Shown piece by piece: positions 32,341 through 41,268 of a stretch of 64,000 nucleotides of DNA. Position 1 is the stretch's first letter, and each line of letters opens with the position of its first letter. This DNA is from Bradyrhizobium sp. 141. Lineage in GTDB: Bacteria; Pseudomonadota; Alphaproteobacteria; Rhizobiales; Xanthobacteraceae. The stretch is from assembly GCF_023074055.1 (NCBI RefSeq), contig NZ_JADPKR010000078.1, positions 1 to 64,000 of the forward strand. The letters are read 5' to 3'. The translations under genes were made by a program, and so were the position numbers. Under the pieces are notes generated by a model. It was given only the letters and a program-made list of their open reading frames with translations, did no database searches and was not told the DNA's origin.

Positions 32341-33393
32341 ATGCCGGTCATCAGAGCCGATCGCCTCACGCGGATCAGCGCCGCTCTGCTCCGTGCCGCC
32401 GGAGCTTCCGAGGAAGAGGCCGACGCGGTCGCCATCGGCTGCGTCAACGCCAATCTCGCCGGTCATGACTCGCACGGCGTGATCGCCGTTCCCACCTATA
32501 TCGACCGGATCAAGGCCGGGCACATCGTCCCCGGCGCCGAATGGACCATCGTCCAGGAATCGCCGACCACGACCGTGATCGACGGCCATTGGGGATTTGG
32601 CTTCCACGTCAACGCCAAGGCGATGGCGCTGACGATCGAGAAGGCGAAGACGGCGAACGTCGCCGCCTGCACGGTGTTTCGGCAGAGCCATGTCGGCCGC
32701 CTCGCCGCCTATCCGCTGATGGCGATGCGCGCAGGCATGATCGGGATCGCGACGGCGGATTCGGGCCGCTCGCCGAAGCACGTGGCGCCGTTCGGGGGCA
32801 AGGAGGCGCGGCTCGGCACCAACCCGATCTCGATCGCGGTGCCGTCAGATCTCGATGCGCCGTTCTATCTCGACATGGCGACCTCGGCGGTCGCAGCCGG
32901 CAAGATCCAGCTTGCGGTCGCGCGCGGTGAGGAGATTCCGACCGGCTGGATCATCGATCCCGAGGGACGTCACACCACCGATCCGACCCAATACCGCAAG
33001 GGCGGCGCGCTGCTGCCGCTCGGTGGCACCGAGGGTTACAAGGGCAGTGGTCTTGCCGCCATGGTCGAGGTGCTGTGCGGCCTGCTGACCGGCCTCGGCT
33101 TCGGCGTCGAACCGACCGGCCGGCACAACGACGGATGCTTCATGGCGGTGTTCAACGTCGCCGCATTCCGCCCGCTGAAGGAGTTCAAACGCGAGGTCGC
33201 CGAATTCGCGCGTTATCTGAAATCGACGCCGCCGTCCGAGGGCAGCAACGGCGTCTACTATCCCGGCGAGATCGAAGGCGTTCGCGAACAGCAGCGCCTG
33301 CGCGATGGCATCGAGGTCGAGGATGCGACCTGGGAAAAGCTGCGCGTGCTGGCGCGGGATTACCGGCTCGAAACAGTGCTCGATCTGGCCTGA
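32341..33393 (+). CDS. Malate/L-lactate dehydrogenase-family oxidoreductase
   Basis: The protein (about 350 residues) belongs to the Ldh_2 family: NLAGHDSHGVIAVPTYIDRI, TVIDGHWGFGFHVNAKAMAL, SHVGRLAAYPLMAMRAGMIG, FGGKEARLGTNPISIAVPSD and DPEGRHTTDP. Members oxidise 2-hydroxy acids or related compounds with NAD(P), including ureidoglycolate and sulfolactate. AAGGGAACGCC precedes the ATG at 32341. It is the first gene of a three-gene operon with a flavin monooxygenase and a FAH-type hydrolase, so it probably acts on an intermediate of that unknown catabolic route. Confidence 0.88.
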   Translation: MPVIRADRLTRISAALLRAAGASEEEADAVAIGCVNANLAGHDSHGVIAVPTYIDRIKAGHIVPGAEWTIVQESPTTTVIDGHWGFGFHVNAKAMALTIEKAKTANVAACTVFRQSHVGRLAAYPLMAMRAGMIGIATADSGRSPKHVAPFGGKEARLGTNPISIAVPSDLDAPFYLDMATSAVAAGKIQLAVARGEEIPTGWIIDPEGRHTTDPTQYRKGGALLPLGGTEGYKGSGLAAMVEVLCGLLTGLGFGVEPTGRHNDGCFMAVFNVAAFRPLKEFKREVAEFARYLKSTPPSEGSNGVYYPGEIEGVREQQRLRDGIEVEDATWEKLRVLARDYRLETVLDLA

Positions 33394-33414
33394 CGGAATT
33401 TGGAGAACAGCAGC

Positions 33415-34782
33415 ATGACGCGACAGATGGTCCTGGTCGGCTTCCTCCAGGCGCAGAACTGCACCAACTTGCCGAGCTCCTGGCGGCATCCGGACTCGCG
33501 CGACGATTCGATGTCGGCGGCCTATTATCAGGAGATCGGCAGGATCCTCGAAGCCGGTAAATTCCACATGGCCTTCTTCGACGATCGCCTGGCGATGCCG
33601 GACCGCTACGGCAACGACCACGCCCACACCGTCGAATACGGCATCCGCTGCGTGAAGATGGATCCGCTGATCGTGCTGACCACGATGGGCATGGTCACCG
33701 AGAAGCTCGGCCTTGGCGCGACCTGCTCGACCACCTACTACGAACCGTTCGACGTCGCCCGCCGCTTCGCAACGCTCGACCTGATGTCGGGGGGACGCAC
33801 GGGCTGGAACGTCGTCACCTCGCTCAATGACGGTGAAGCTCTCAACATGGGCCGGGATTCGCATCCCGAACACGATTCCCGCTATGACCGCGCCGACGAG
33901 TTCATGGAAGTGGTGCTCGGTCACTGGGACACCTGGGAAGACGGCGCGCTCATCATGGACAAGCAAAGCGGCCGCTTTGCTGATCCGACCAAGGTGAAGC
34001 GGCTCGACCACAAGGGACCAGCCTTCAAGTCGCGCGGACCGTTCACCGTACCGCGCTCGGATCAGGGCCATCCCGTGATCATCCAGGCCGGCGCGTCCGG
34101 CCGCGGCCAGCGCTTTGCCGGGCGATGGGGCGAGGTGATCTTCACCGCCGCGCGCAATCTCGCCGCGGCCAAGGAAGGCTATGCGTCCGTCCGCAACGAA
34201 GCCGCCAAGGCTGGCCGCGATCCCGACCAGATGTTCCTCTGCAATTTGACCACGCCGGTCTGCGCTGCCACCAAAGCCGAGGCTGAGGACAGGATGGCGC
34301 TGATCAACAAGCTGCCGCTGCAGATCGACGCGCTGTCGCTGCTTGCCGAAGCACTCAACTATGATTTCGCTTCCAAGGATCTCGACGAGCCGCTGACGAC
34401 CGAAGAGTTGAAGAGCATGCAGGGCATTTTGGGCATCCGCGACGGCGTGCTGAAGAATTCGGGCAAGAGCAATCCGAGCGCGCGGGACTTCGTCACCTTC
34501 TCCGGCCGGGGGCAGGTCCAGGACGCGATGGTCGGCGGCCCCAAGGAGATCGCGGATAGACTGGAGGAGATGTTCGTGGAGCGCGGCTGCGACGGGTTCG
34601 TCATCGCTGCGACCTACGTGCCCGGCTCCTACGCCGATTTCGTCCAGCATGTCGTACCGGAGCTGCAGCGCCGCGGCCTGTTCCAAAAGGACTATCGCGG
34701 CAAGACGCTACGCGAAAATCTCGGATTGAAGCGGCCCGCGGCGGGCGCCTGGAAGATGCAGCCGCGCGATGCCGCAGAATAG
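33415..34782 (+). CDS. LLM-class flavin-dependent monooxygenase (NtaA/SnaA/DszA type)
   Basis: The 455-residue luciferase-like protein has QNCTNLPSSWRHPDSRDDSM, GRILEAGKFHMAFFDDRLAM, CSTTYYEPFDVARRFATLDL, SGGRTGWNVVTSLNDGEALN and a C-terminal GCDGFVIAATYVPGSYADF. These are typical of nitrilotriacetate- and dibenzothiophene-sulfone-monooxygenase relatives that use FMNH2 from a separate reductase. GGAGAACAGCAGC precedes the ATG at 33415. It is flanked by the Ldh-family gene (21 bases) and the FAH-family gene (15 bases). No flavin reductase lies in the operon. Confidence 0.9.
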   Translation: MTRQMVLVGFLQAQNCTNLPSSWRHPDSRDDSMSAAYYQEIGRILEAGKFHMAFFDDRLAMPDRYGNDHAHTVEYGIRCVKMDPLIVLTTMGMVTEKLGLGATCSTTYYEPFDVARRFATLDLMSGGRTGWNVVTSLNDGEALNMGRDSHPEHDSRYDRADEFMEVVLGHWDTWEDGALIMDKQSGRFADPTKVKRLDHKGPAFKSRGPFTVPRSDQGHPVIIQAGASGRGQRFAGRWGEVIFTAARNLAAAKEGYASVRNEAAKAGRDPDQMFLCNLTTPVCAATKAEAEDRMALINKLPLQIDALSLLAEALNYDFASKDLDEPLTTEELKSMQGILGIRDGVLKNSGKSNPSARDFVTFSGRGQVQDAMVGGPKEIADRLEEMFVERGCDGFVIAATYVPGSYADFVQHVVPELQRRGLFQKDYRGKTLRENLGLKRPAAGAWKMQPRDAAE

Positions 34783-34797
34783 CTACGAGGGTCTGAC

Positions 34798-35586
34798 ATG
34801 CGCTGGCTGAAATTCACCGCCTCGGACAAGACGTGTTGGGGAATCGTCGAAGGCGACCGGGTGATCGCAGTCGACGGCGATCCCTTCGGCGAATGGCAGC
34901 GCACCTCGCAAACGTTTGCCTTGTCGAAGGTCGAGATCGAGCTGCCACTGATCCCGCGCACCTTCTATTGCGTCGGCCTGAACTACCTGAAGCACCTGAA
35001 GGAAGCCGCCGACAAGCGCGGCGAGGTGCCGGCGGTCCCTGACCGGCCCGAGATCGGCTACCGTGCCCAGAACGCGCTGATCGCTCATGATGAAGAGGTC
35101 GTGATCCCGTCTTTTGCGACGGACAAGATCCATTATGAAGGCGAACTCGTCGTCGTCATCGGCAAGAAGGTGAAGCATCTCACCGAAGCGAACGCGATGG
35201 ATTGCGTGTTCGGCTACACCGTCGGCAACGACGTCAGCGAGCGCAGCTGGCAGAAGGCCGATCGCGGCCTGTGGCGTTCGAAGAACGCCGACACGTTCAA
35301 GCCGATGGGACCGTGGATCGAGACCGAGGCCGATCTCGACAAAATGGAAACGATCGTCCGGGTCAACGGCAAGGAAACCAACCGCTTCGCTACCAACGAC
35401 ATGATCTTCGGCGTGGTGCCGTTCCTGGTCGAGCTGACGAAGTATTTTACGCTGTGGCCGGGAGATGTGATCTGGATGGGCACAGACGGTGCCTCACCGG
35501 ACATCAAGCATGGTGACCTCGTGGAGATCGACATCACGGGCGTCGGGATGTTGCGTAACAGGTTCGTGCGGGAAGAGCGGCGATAG
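34798..35586 (+). CDS. Fumarylacetoacetate-hydrolase family protein
   Basis: The 262-residue protein has the FAH fold: FYCVGLNYLKHLKEAADKRG, the metal glutamates in KIHYEGELVVVIGKKVKHLT, GYTVGNDVSERSWQKADRGL, KPMGPWIETEADLDKME and the ending GTDGASPDIKHGDLVEIDITG. Family members hydrolyse or decarboxylate ring-cleavage products such as 2-oxo-hept-ene-dioates. Its place after a dehydrogenase and a monooxygenase suggests the last step of a small catabolic pathway. A REP-like element starts seven bases past its stop. Confidence 0.9.
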   Translation: MRWLKFTASDKTCWGIVEGDRVIAVDGDPFGEWQRTSQTFALSKVEIELPLIPRTFYCVGLNYLKHLKEAADKRGEVPAVPDRPEIGYRAQNALIAHDEEVVIPSFATDKIHYEGELVVVIGKKVKHLTEANAMDCVFGYTVGNDVSERSWQKADRGLWRSKNADTFKPMGPWIETEADLDKMETIVRVNGKETNRFATNDMIFGVVPFLVELTKYFTLWPGDVIWMGTDGASPDIKHGDLVEIDITGVGMLRNRFVREERR

Positions 35587-35592
35587 AGGTGC

Positions 35593-35690
35593 CGTAGGGT
35601 GGGTAAAGGCGCTCTTGCGCCGTGCCCACGATCTCGTTCGATCGCGGGGAATACGTGGGCACGGCGCTATGCGCCTTTGCCCACCCTACG
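35593..35690. repeat. REP-like element, copy D (arms-out)
   Basis: The element reads CGTAGGGTGGGTAAAG...CCGTGCCCACG, a spacer, then CGTGGGCACGG...CTTTGCCCACCCTACG. It lies between the convergent FAH-family gene and the Lrp gene and probably acts as a bidirectional hairpin at both 3' ends. Confidence 0.85.
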
Positions 35691-35699
35691 AGACCTCCT

Positions 35700-36155
35700 T
35701 CAAAACGGCAGCGCCACGCCGGTCTTGATCTCCTTCAGCACCACATTGCTGCGGACGTAACGGATGCCGGGGATGCGGAACATGAACTCGTCGAGGAAGC
35801 GGTTGTAGGCCGCCATGTCCTGCACGACGACGCGCAGATGATAATCGGCGTCGCCCGTGGTCGCAAAGCACTCCAGCACCTCGCGACGTTTGGTGACGCG
35901 GGACACAAACTCGTCGACGAATTTGGCGTCGTGACGCTCCAGCGAGACGTGGAGGATGGCCGACATCGCAAAGCCCGCCTGCTCGCGCGCGACCAGTGCC
36001 GCGTAGCCCTGAATGACCCCAGCCTCCTCCAGCGCGCGCACCCGGCGCCAGCAGGCAGAGGTGGACATGCCGACCTCGTCCGCCAGTTGCTGGTTGGTGG
36101 CGCGACCGTCCTTCTGGAGGTGCGCAAGAATCCGCGTGTCCTGCTCTTCAATCAT
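35700..36155 (-). CDS. Lrp/AsnC-family regulator, likely of the indolepyruvate oxidoreductase gene
   Basis: The 151-residue protein starts MIEEQDTRILAHLQKDGRAT and has the HTH NQQLADEVGMSTSACWRRVR with the recognition helix, plus a RAM domain (CFATTGDADYHLRVVVQDMA). ATG at 36155 is preceded by GGTGA; TTG and GTG codons slightly upstream are less likely. It is divergent from the fused indolepyruvate oxidoreductase, with 149 bases between them that hold three TCTACC-like repeats. Lrp proteins commonly respond to amino acids, and aromatic amino acids would fit this neighbour. Confidence 0.9.
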   Translation of the reverse strand: MIEEQDTRILAHLQKDGRATNQQLADEVGMSTSACWRRVRALEEAGVIQGYAALVAREQAGFAMSAILHVSLERHDAKFVDEFVSRVTKRREVLECFATTGDADYHLRVVVQDMAAYNRFLDEFMFRIPGIRYVRSNVVLKEIKTGVALPF

Positions 36156-36175
36156 GAATTTCACCAAATCGGATT

Positions 36176-36255
36176 AATCTACCGAATTATAGGACAAGCC
36201 GGACAAATCTACCAGAATAGCGGGCCTGTCAGGAAAGATAGGTAAGACCTACCAG
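36176..36255. promoter_or_regulatory. Repeated ATCTACC/CCTACC sites between Lrp and oxidoreductase genes
   Basis: AATCTACCGAAT (36176-36187), AATCTACCAGAAT (36206-36218) and GACCTACCAG (36246-36255) lie 30 and 40 bases apart, close to whole helical turns. Beside the third is TAGGTAAGACCTA, a palindrome. Such phased half-sites fit Lrp octamer wrapping, by inference. Confidence 0.4.
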
Positions 36256-36304
36256 CCGCCCGGGCCTAACCTTCCCCCATGCAGGGATGCCGCGGGAGGT
36301 CCGC

Positions 36305-39300
36305 ATGGACGCCATTCCGTCACTCGACGCCTATGAACTCTCCGATCGCTACGATCGCGAACACGGCCGTGTCTTCCTCACGGGGACGCAGGCCATCGTT
36401 CGCATCGCGCTCGACCAGGCGAGGCGCGACCGGGCGCGTGGGCTCAACACCGCCGGCTTCATCTCCGGCTATCGCGGCTCGCCGCTCGGCGGCATCGATC
36501 TCGAACTCTGGCGCATCCAGGAGCGACTCCAGCGGGACCGCATCGAATTCCTCCCCGCAGTGAACGAGGACCTCGCCGCGACCGCGGTGCTCGGCTCGCA
36601 ACAGGTCGAAACGCAAGGAGACCGCGAGGTCGATGGCGTGTTTGGCCTCTGGTACGGCAAGAGCCCGGGCGTCGACCGCTCCGGCGACGCGCTCAAGCAT
36701 GGCAATGCCTACGGCTCCTCGCCGCATGGCGGCGTGCTGGTCGTCGCCGGCGACGACCATGGCTGCGTCTCCTCCTCGATGCCACACCAGTCCGACGTCG
36801 CCTTCATGAGCTGGTTCATGCCGACGCTGCATCCCGCAAGCGTCGGCGAATATCTCGCGTTCGGCGAATATGGCTACGCGCTGAGCCGGTTCTCCGGCAT
36901 GTGGGTCGGCTTCAAGGCGATCTCGGAGATCGTCGAATCGGGCGCCTCCGTCGAGTTGGGCTCGCCCCGAAGCTTCCGCATGCCTGACTTCACGCCGCCG
37001 CCTGATGGACTGCACTATCGCTGGCCCGACCTGCCGGGCCCACAGATCGAGGAGCGGCTGGAGGCGAAGAAGCACGCCGTCTATGCCTTCGCCAAGGCCA
37101 ATCCGATCGACCGTCACATCTACGACATTCGAGACGCGACCTACGGCATCGTCACGACGGGCAAGGCGCATCTCGATTTGATGGAGGCGCTGCGACTGAT
37201 GGGCCTCGATGAAGCCGCCTGCCGCAGCCTCGGAATCGACGTCTACAAGGTCGGCATGGTCTGGCCGCTGGCGTTGCATGACGCCATGGATTTCGTGAAG
37301 GGCAAGCGCGAGATCCTCGTGGTCGAGGAGAAGCGCGGCATCATCGAAAGCCAGTTCAAGGAGTATTTCTATGACTATCCCGGCGCAAAGCCCGAGCGCA
37401 TGGTCGGCAAGCACGACGAGCAAGGGGCGCGGCTGATCTCGTGGATCGGTGAATTGTCGCCGCGCGCGCTGGCTGGCGTGCTCGCGCGCCGGCTCGATCC
37501 GATGTTCCCGGCCCTCAATCTCGCCGCACGCGCGGCTGCACTCTTGCCGGAGGCCGCACGCACCATCAACGTCTCAGGCGCAACGCGCACGCCCTATTTC
37601 TGTTCGGGTTGCCCGCACAACACGTCGACGAAGGTGCCTGATGGATCGAAGGCACTGGCCGGCATCGGCTGCCATTTCATGGCGAGCTGGATGGACCGCG
37701 AGACCTCGTCGCTGATCCAGATGGGCGGTGAAGGCGTGAACTGGGCGGCTTCGTCGAGATTCACCGGCCATAAGCACATTTTCCAGAACCTCGGCGAAGG
37801 CACCTACTACCACTCCGGCTCGATGGCGATCCGGCAGGCGATCGCGGCCAAGGCCAATATCACCTACAAAATCCTGTTCAACGATGCCGTCGCCATGACC
37901 GGCGGCCAACCGGTCGACGGTCCCGTCAGCGTCCATGCGATCGCGCACAGCGTCCGCGCCGAAGGCGTGACGCGCATCGCGCTGGTGTCGGATGATCCCG
38001 CACAGTTCTCGCCTGCCGACCTGCCTGTCGGCGTCACCGTCCATCCGCGCGAAGAGATGGATGCCGTGCAGCGCGAGCTGCGCGAGGTCTCCGGCGTCTC
38101 GGTCCTGATCTATCAGCAGACCTGCGCCACGGAGAAGCGACGCCGGCGCAAGCGCGGGCAGATGGTCGATCCCAAACGCTTCGCCTACATCAACGATCTC
38201 GTCTGTGAAGGCTGCGGCGACTGCTCGGTGGAATCCAACTGCCTCAGCGTCGAGCCGAAGGAGACATTGTTCGGCCGCAAGCGCCAGATCAACCTCTCAT
38301 CCTGCAACAAGGATTTCTCCTGCCTCAACGGCTTCTGCCCAAGCTTCGTCACCGTCGAGGGCGCGACGCGCCGGAAGAAGAGTGCGAGCCAGATCGATGC
38401 GGTCGGCCACGCCGCTACGCTTCCCCTGCCCGCGGCAGCAACGCTCGAGCGTCCCTACGATCTGCTCGTGACCGGCGTCGGCGGCACCGGCGTGATCACC
38501 GTCGGCGCGCTGATCGGCATGGCCGCACACCTCGAAGGTCGCGGCGTCTCGGTGCTGGACTTCACCGGCTTTGCACAAAAGTTCGGGCCTGTGCTGAGCT
38601 ATATCCGGCTTGCACCAAATCCCGAGGCCCTGCATCAGGTGCGTATCGACCAGGGCGCGGCCGATGCGCTGATCGGCTGCGATCTCGTCGTCAGCTCTTC
38701 GCCCAAGGCGTCCGGCACCTTCCGGAAGGGCACGCGGGCCGCGGTCAATACTGCGGAAATGCCGACCGGCGACGTCGTCCGTTTCCGCGATGCCGATCTC
38801 GCCTCCCCCGCCCGCCTGCGCGCCATCGGCTGGGTCGTCGGTGCAGACAATCTCGGCACGATCAATGCCAACGCGCTGGCCGAACGGCTGCTCGGCGATG
38901 CGGTCTATGCCAATATCATCATGCTCGGCTTTGCCTGGCAGCGCGGGCTGGTCCCGATTTCGCTTGCAGCGCTGCTGCGTGCGATCGAGCTCAACGGCGT
39001 CGCCGTGGAGCACAACAAGCAGGCCTTTGCCTGGGGCCGGATTGCGGCTTCCGATCCGGACTTCTTGCCGAAGGTGAACGAAGCGCTCACAGCCGAGACG
39101 CTCGACCAGATCATCGACCGTCGCGCCGACTTTCTCACCGCCTATCAAGACAGCACCTATGCGGCACGCTATCGGACGATTATCGCAAAGGTCCGCCTGG
39201 CCGAGGCCGTTCTGAACAGCGAGGCCCTGACCGAGGCAGTCGCACGCGCCCTGTTCAAGCTGATGGCTTACAAGGACGAGTACGAGGTGGCGCGGCTGCA

Positions 39301-39754
39301 CATGCAAGGCGAATTCCTTGATGAGCTGAAACGCGAGTTCGAGGATGGCTTCAAGATCCAGTATCACCTCGCCCCGCCGTTCCTGCCGTCGCGGCGCGAC
39401 GCCCGTGGACGCCCGCGCAAGCGCGCCTTCAGTCAATGGATCCAGACGCCTCTCACCATGCTCGCGCGCTTAAAGGGGCTGCGCGGAACGCCGTTCGATC
39501 CGTTCGGCTATACCGCGGAGCGGCGCACCGAGCGCGAACTGGTCGCGTGGTATGAAGGCCTGATCGAACGAATGCTCGGCGCGCTCGATACCGCGCGTCT
39601 TCCGGATCTCATCGCAATTGCAAAGGCTCCGATGGAGATCCGCGGCTATGGCCCGGTCAAGGACACCGCGATCGGGAAGGTGAAGACAGAGGTCGAGCGG
39701 CTGCTCAGTGAACTCCACACGCCATCGCCGGCAAAGATGCGCGCCACCGGTTGA
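36305..39754 (+). CDS. Fused indolepyruvate:ferredoxin oxidoreductase
   Basis: The 1149-residue enzyme fuses all modules. The N-terminal pyruvate-ferredoxin-oxidoreductase-like region includes LTGTQAIVRIALDQARRDRA. The ThDP half includes YFCSGCPHNTSTKVP, AGIGCHFMASWMDRETSSLI, QMGGEGVNW and FNDAVAMTGGQPVDGP. Cysteine clusters CEGCGDCSVESNC (about residues 634-646) and CNKDFSCLNGFC follow. The gamma domain starts at LLVTGVGGTGVITVGALIGM (about 720). It oxidatively decarboxylates aryl-pyruvates from aromatic amino acids to aryl-acetyl-CoA, passing electrons to ferredoxin or another carrier. GGGAGGTCCGC before the ATG at 36305 fixes the start. The divergent Lrp gene probably regulates it. Confidence 0.93.
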   Translation: MDAIPSLDAYELSDRYDREHGRVFLTGTQAIVRIALDQARRDRARGLNTAGFISGYRGSPLGGIDLELWRIQERLQRDRIEFLPAVNEDLAATAVLGSQQVETQGDREVDGVFGLWYGKSPGVDRSGDALKHGNAYGSSPHGGVLVVAGDDHGCVSSSMPHQSDVAFMSWFMPTLHPASVGEYLAFGEYGYALSRFSGMWVGFKAISEIVESGASVELGSPRSFRMPDFTPPPDGLHYRWPDLPGPQIEERLEAKKHAVYAFAKANPIDRHIYDIRDATYGIVTTGKAHLDLMEALRLMGLDEAACRSLGIDVYKVGMVWPLALHDAMDFVKGKREILVVEEKRGIIESQFKEYFYDYPGAKPERMVGKHDEQGARLISWIGELSPRALAGVLARRLDPMFPALNLAARAAALLPEAARTINVSGATRTPYFCSGCPHNTSTKVPDGSKALAGIGCHFMASWMDRETSSLIQMGGEGVNWAASSRFTGHKHIFQNLGEGTYYHSGSMAIRQAIAAKANITYKILFNDAVAMTGGQPVDGPVSVHAIAHSVRAEGVTRIALVSDDPAQFSPADLPVGVTVHPREEMDAVQRELREVSGVSVLIYQQTCATEKRRRRKRGQMVDPKRFAYINDLVCEGCGDCSVESNCLSVEPKETLFGRKRQINLSSCNKDFSCLNGFCPSFVTVEGATRRKKSASQIDAVGHAATLPLPAAATLERPYDLLVTGVGGTGVITVGALIGMAAHLEGRGVSVLDFTGFAQKFGPVLSYIRLAPNPEALHQVRIDQGAADALIGCDLVVSSSPKASGTFRKGTRAAVNTAEMPTGDVVRFRDADLASPARLRAIGWVVGADNLGTINANALAERLLGDAVYANIIMLGFAWQRGLVPISLAALLRAIELNGVAVEHNKQAFAWGRIAASDPDFLPKVNEALTAETLDQIIDRRADFLTAYQDSTYAARYRTIIAKVRLAEAVLNSEALTEAVARALFKLMAYKDEYEVARLHMQGEFLDELKREFEDGFKIQYHLAPPFLPSRRDARGRPRKRAFSQWIQTPLTMLARLKGLRGTPFDPFGYTAERRTERELVAWYEGLIERMLGALDTARLPDLIAIAKAPMEIRGYGPVKDTAIGKVKTEVERLLSELHTPSPAKMRATG

Positions 39755-39785
39755 AGAACAGTGCGAGGCGCGGGTTTTCAAAACG

Positions 39786-39892
39786 CCTAAAGCGCGATGC
39801 GATTTAGGATGAATCGTCATCGCGCTTTAGGTTGTTGTTTGAGCATGATCTTTTCGGAAAACCGCTGCGCACTTTTCCAGATCATGCTTTAG
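39786..39892. repeat. Composite palindromic element, copy 2
   Basis: CCTAAAGCGCGATG pairs with CATCGCGCTTTAGG at its left end. The GAGCATGATC...GGAAAACCGC...CAGATCATGC unit (39840-39889) repeats the one at 1819-1867 with few changes. The right end CTTTAG supplies, on the minus strand, the TAA stop of the DUF3616 gene. Confidence 0.8.
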
Positions 39893-40941
39893 CCGGCGGG
39901 ACAGGATGAAGATCGCGGCCCCGATCCTGATATTTCGATCGGGGTGGGCGCACCTTCCTTGTCGCCGTCGAACACGATCAGGACACGTAGTCCGGTTGAC
40001 GTCTTGTCCAGCGGAAGGAGCCCCTCCGGCTTTCGCTTCGGATCAAACGGCAAGTCCTTCAACAGCTCGACGGACTCCGATGCGCCGTCCCATGCGTAGA
40101 CGGCATAGGACCCGGGTCCGTCCGCAGCCGGACCTGCCAGGACGAGAATGCGATCCCCAAATGGTGCGAGATCGCGGACGCCACGGCCGGCGCCGAGCGG
40201 CAGCCGGTACAGACGATGGTCCGAGCTTTTTCCATTACCAAACAGGGAAGCCACCTCGACCGACAGAACAACGGCGCATTTACCGTTCAGCACGGGGCCC
40301 CGGAATCCTGCGAGCAGCGTCCGATCGTCCTTGATCGCCACGCCTTCGATCGTCAGCCCGTTGGTCTCCAACCGCATATCCACGAAGGGGAGAAGTGCCG
40401 GCTCGCTCGCAATGACGTCTCTCAGTCTCGGCGTGCGCTCGAGGCCTGACGCATTGCCGTCCTCACCGGTCGTGCGGAACCGAACGATCTGGCTGCTTGC
40501 GGCGATCTTCGCCTGAATCTTGCCGGCATCTTTCTTGGGATCGAGCTTGTGGTCCTTGTCTCGCGGATGGCCATGCGAGCCGATGACGTAATAGTACCCT
40601 TTGGAAAAGGCGACGCCCTCCCCATCAAGCTCGAGCGCTTTGTCCTTGAACGTGTTGTCGATCAATTTGACGGGGCTGCCGGCAACAAGCTCTCCGTCGG
40701 TCAATTCGATGAATTGGGCGTCCTGGAGATTGTCGTCGATGACGAGGCACGAACGGGGAAACCCATCTGCGGTCGTGCAGGCGATGCCACTGACATCCTT
40801 GGACTTGTCGCCGTCCTCACCGATCAGCCTTTTCTTGACCGGCCACGCATCGTCGGCTGCGGCAAGAGAAGGTTGCACGCCGCCCGCCGCCAAGAGGCCG
40901 AGGAGCAACGTCGCAATCCATCCCGTTCTGGCGAGGGTCAT
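39889..40941 (-). CDS. Exported DUF3616-family protein
   Basis: The 350-residue product has a signal peptide (ATLLLGLLAAGGVQPSLAAA). The mature part resembles DUF3616 proteins: KDVSGIACTTADGFPRSCLV, DGEGVAFSKGYYYVIGSHGH, RLETNGLTIEGVAIKDDRTL and GRGVRDLAPFGDRILVLAGP. Such repeats suggest a beta-propeller, probably periplasmic. Function unknown. Its last codons (SSSCPAG) end at a TAA contributed by the palindromic element at 39786-39892, so the native C-terminus may have been altered by insertion of that element. Confidence 0.85.
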   Translation of the reverse strand: MTLARTGWIATLLLGLLAAGGVQPSLAAADDAWPVKKRLIGEDGDKSKDVSGIACTTADGFPRSCLVIDDNLQDAQFIELTDGELVAGSPVKLIDNTFKDKALELDGEGVAFSKGYYYVIGSHGHPRDKDHKLDPKKDAGKIQAKIAASSQIVRFRTTGEDGNASGLERTPRLRDVIASEPALLPFVDMRLETNGLTIEGVAIKDDRTLLAGFRGPVLNGKCAVVLSVEVASLFGNGKSSDHRLYRLPLGAGRGVRDLAPFGDRILVLAGPAADGPGSYAVYAWDGASESVELLKDLPFDPKRKPEGLLPLDKTSTGLRVLIVFDGDKEGAPTPIEISGSGPRSSSCPAG

Positions 40942-41268
40942 CGAAGCTCCCTTCAGCGGTTGTCGGTTCAGATATGGCCAAGCCGTCCAGCTTCACCGCA
41001 ATATAATATGATGCCCAACCCTACGAAGCTCTCACGCAATCGAACGTCGATCGGCCTGCCGCCTGTCGATGCGTCAAACATGGAAAAGCAAGAGCTGGAG
41101 AAGGAGGCCGCAAAGCCGGCCTGAACGAAACGTCACATCGAAGAAACAGGATCGGGCCGAACCACTTCGGTCCAAAATAGATCACTCATATCTTAGGTTG
41201 TATTGTTCCAGATACCCCGGCGATGTCAACTCACTTTCTGAGGGACATGGAGTCGCCGGCGAAAGTGC
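40942..41268. other. Gene-free interval
   Basis: No coding region, RNA or clear hairpin is supported in these 327 bases between the start of the DUF3616 gene and the stop of the LysR gene. Short open frames here lack ribosome-binding sites and motifs. Confidence 0.5.

Noticed and set aside
32845..34686. 613-codon minus-strand open frame
   Set aside because: It lies opposite the Ldh-family and flavin monooxygenase genes; composition is His/Arg/Asp-rich shadow sequence.
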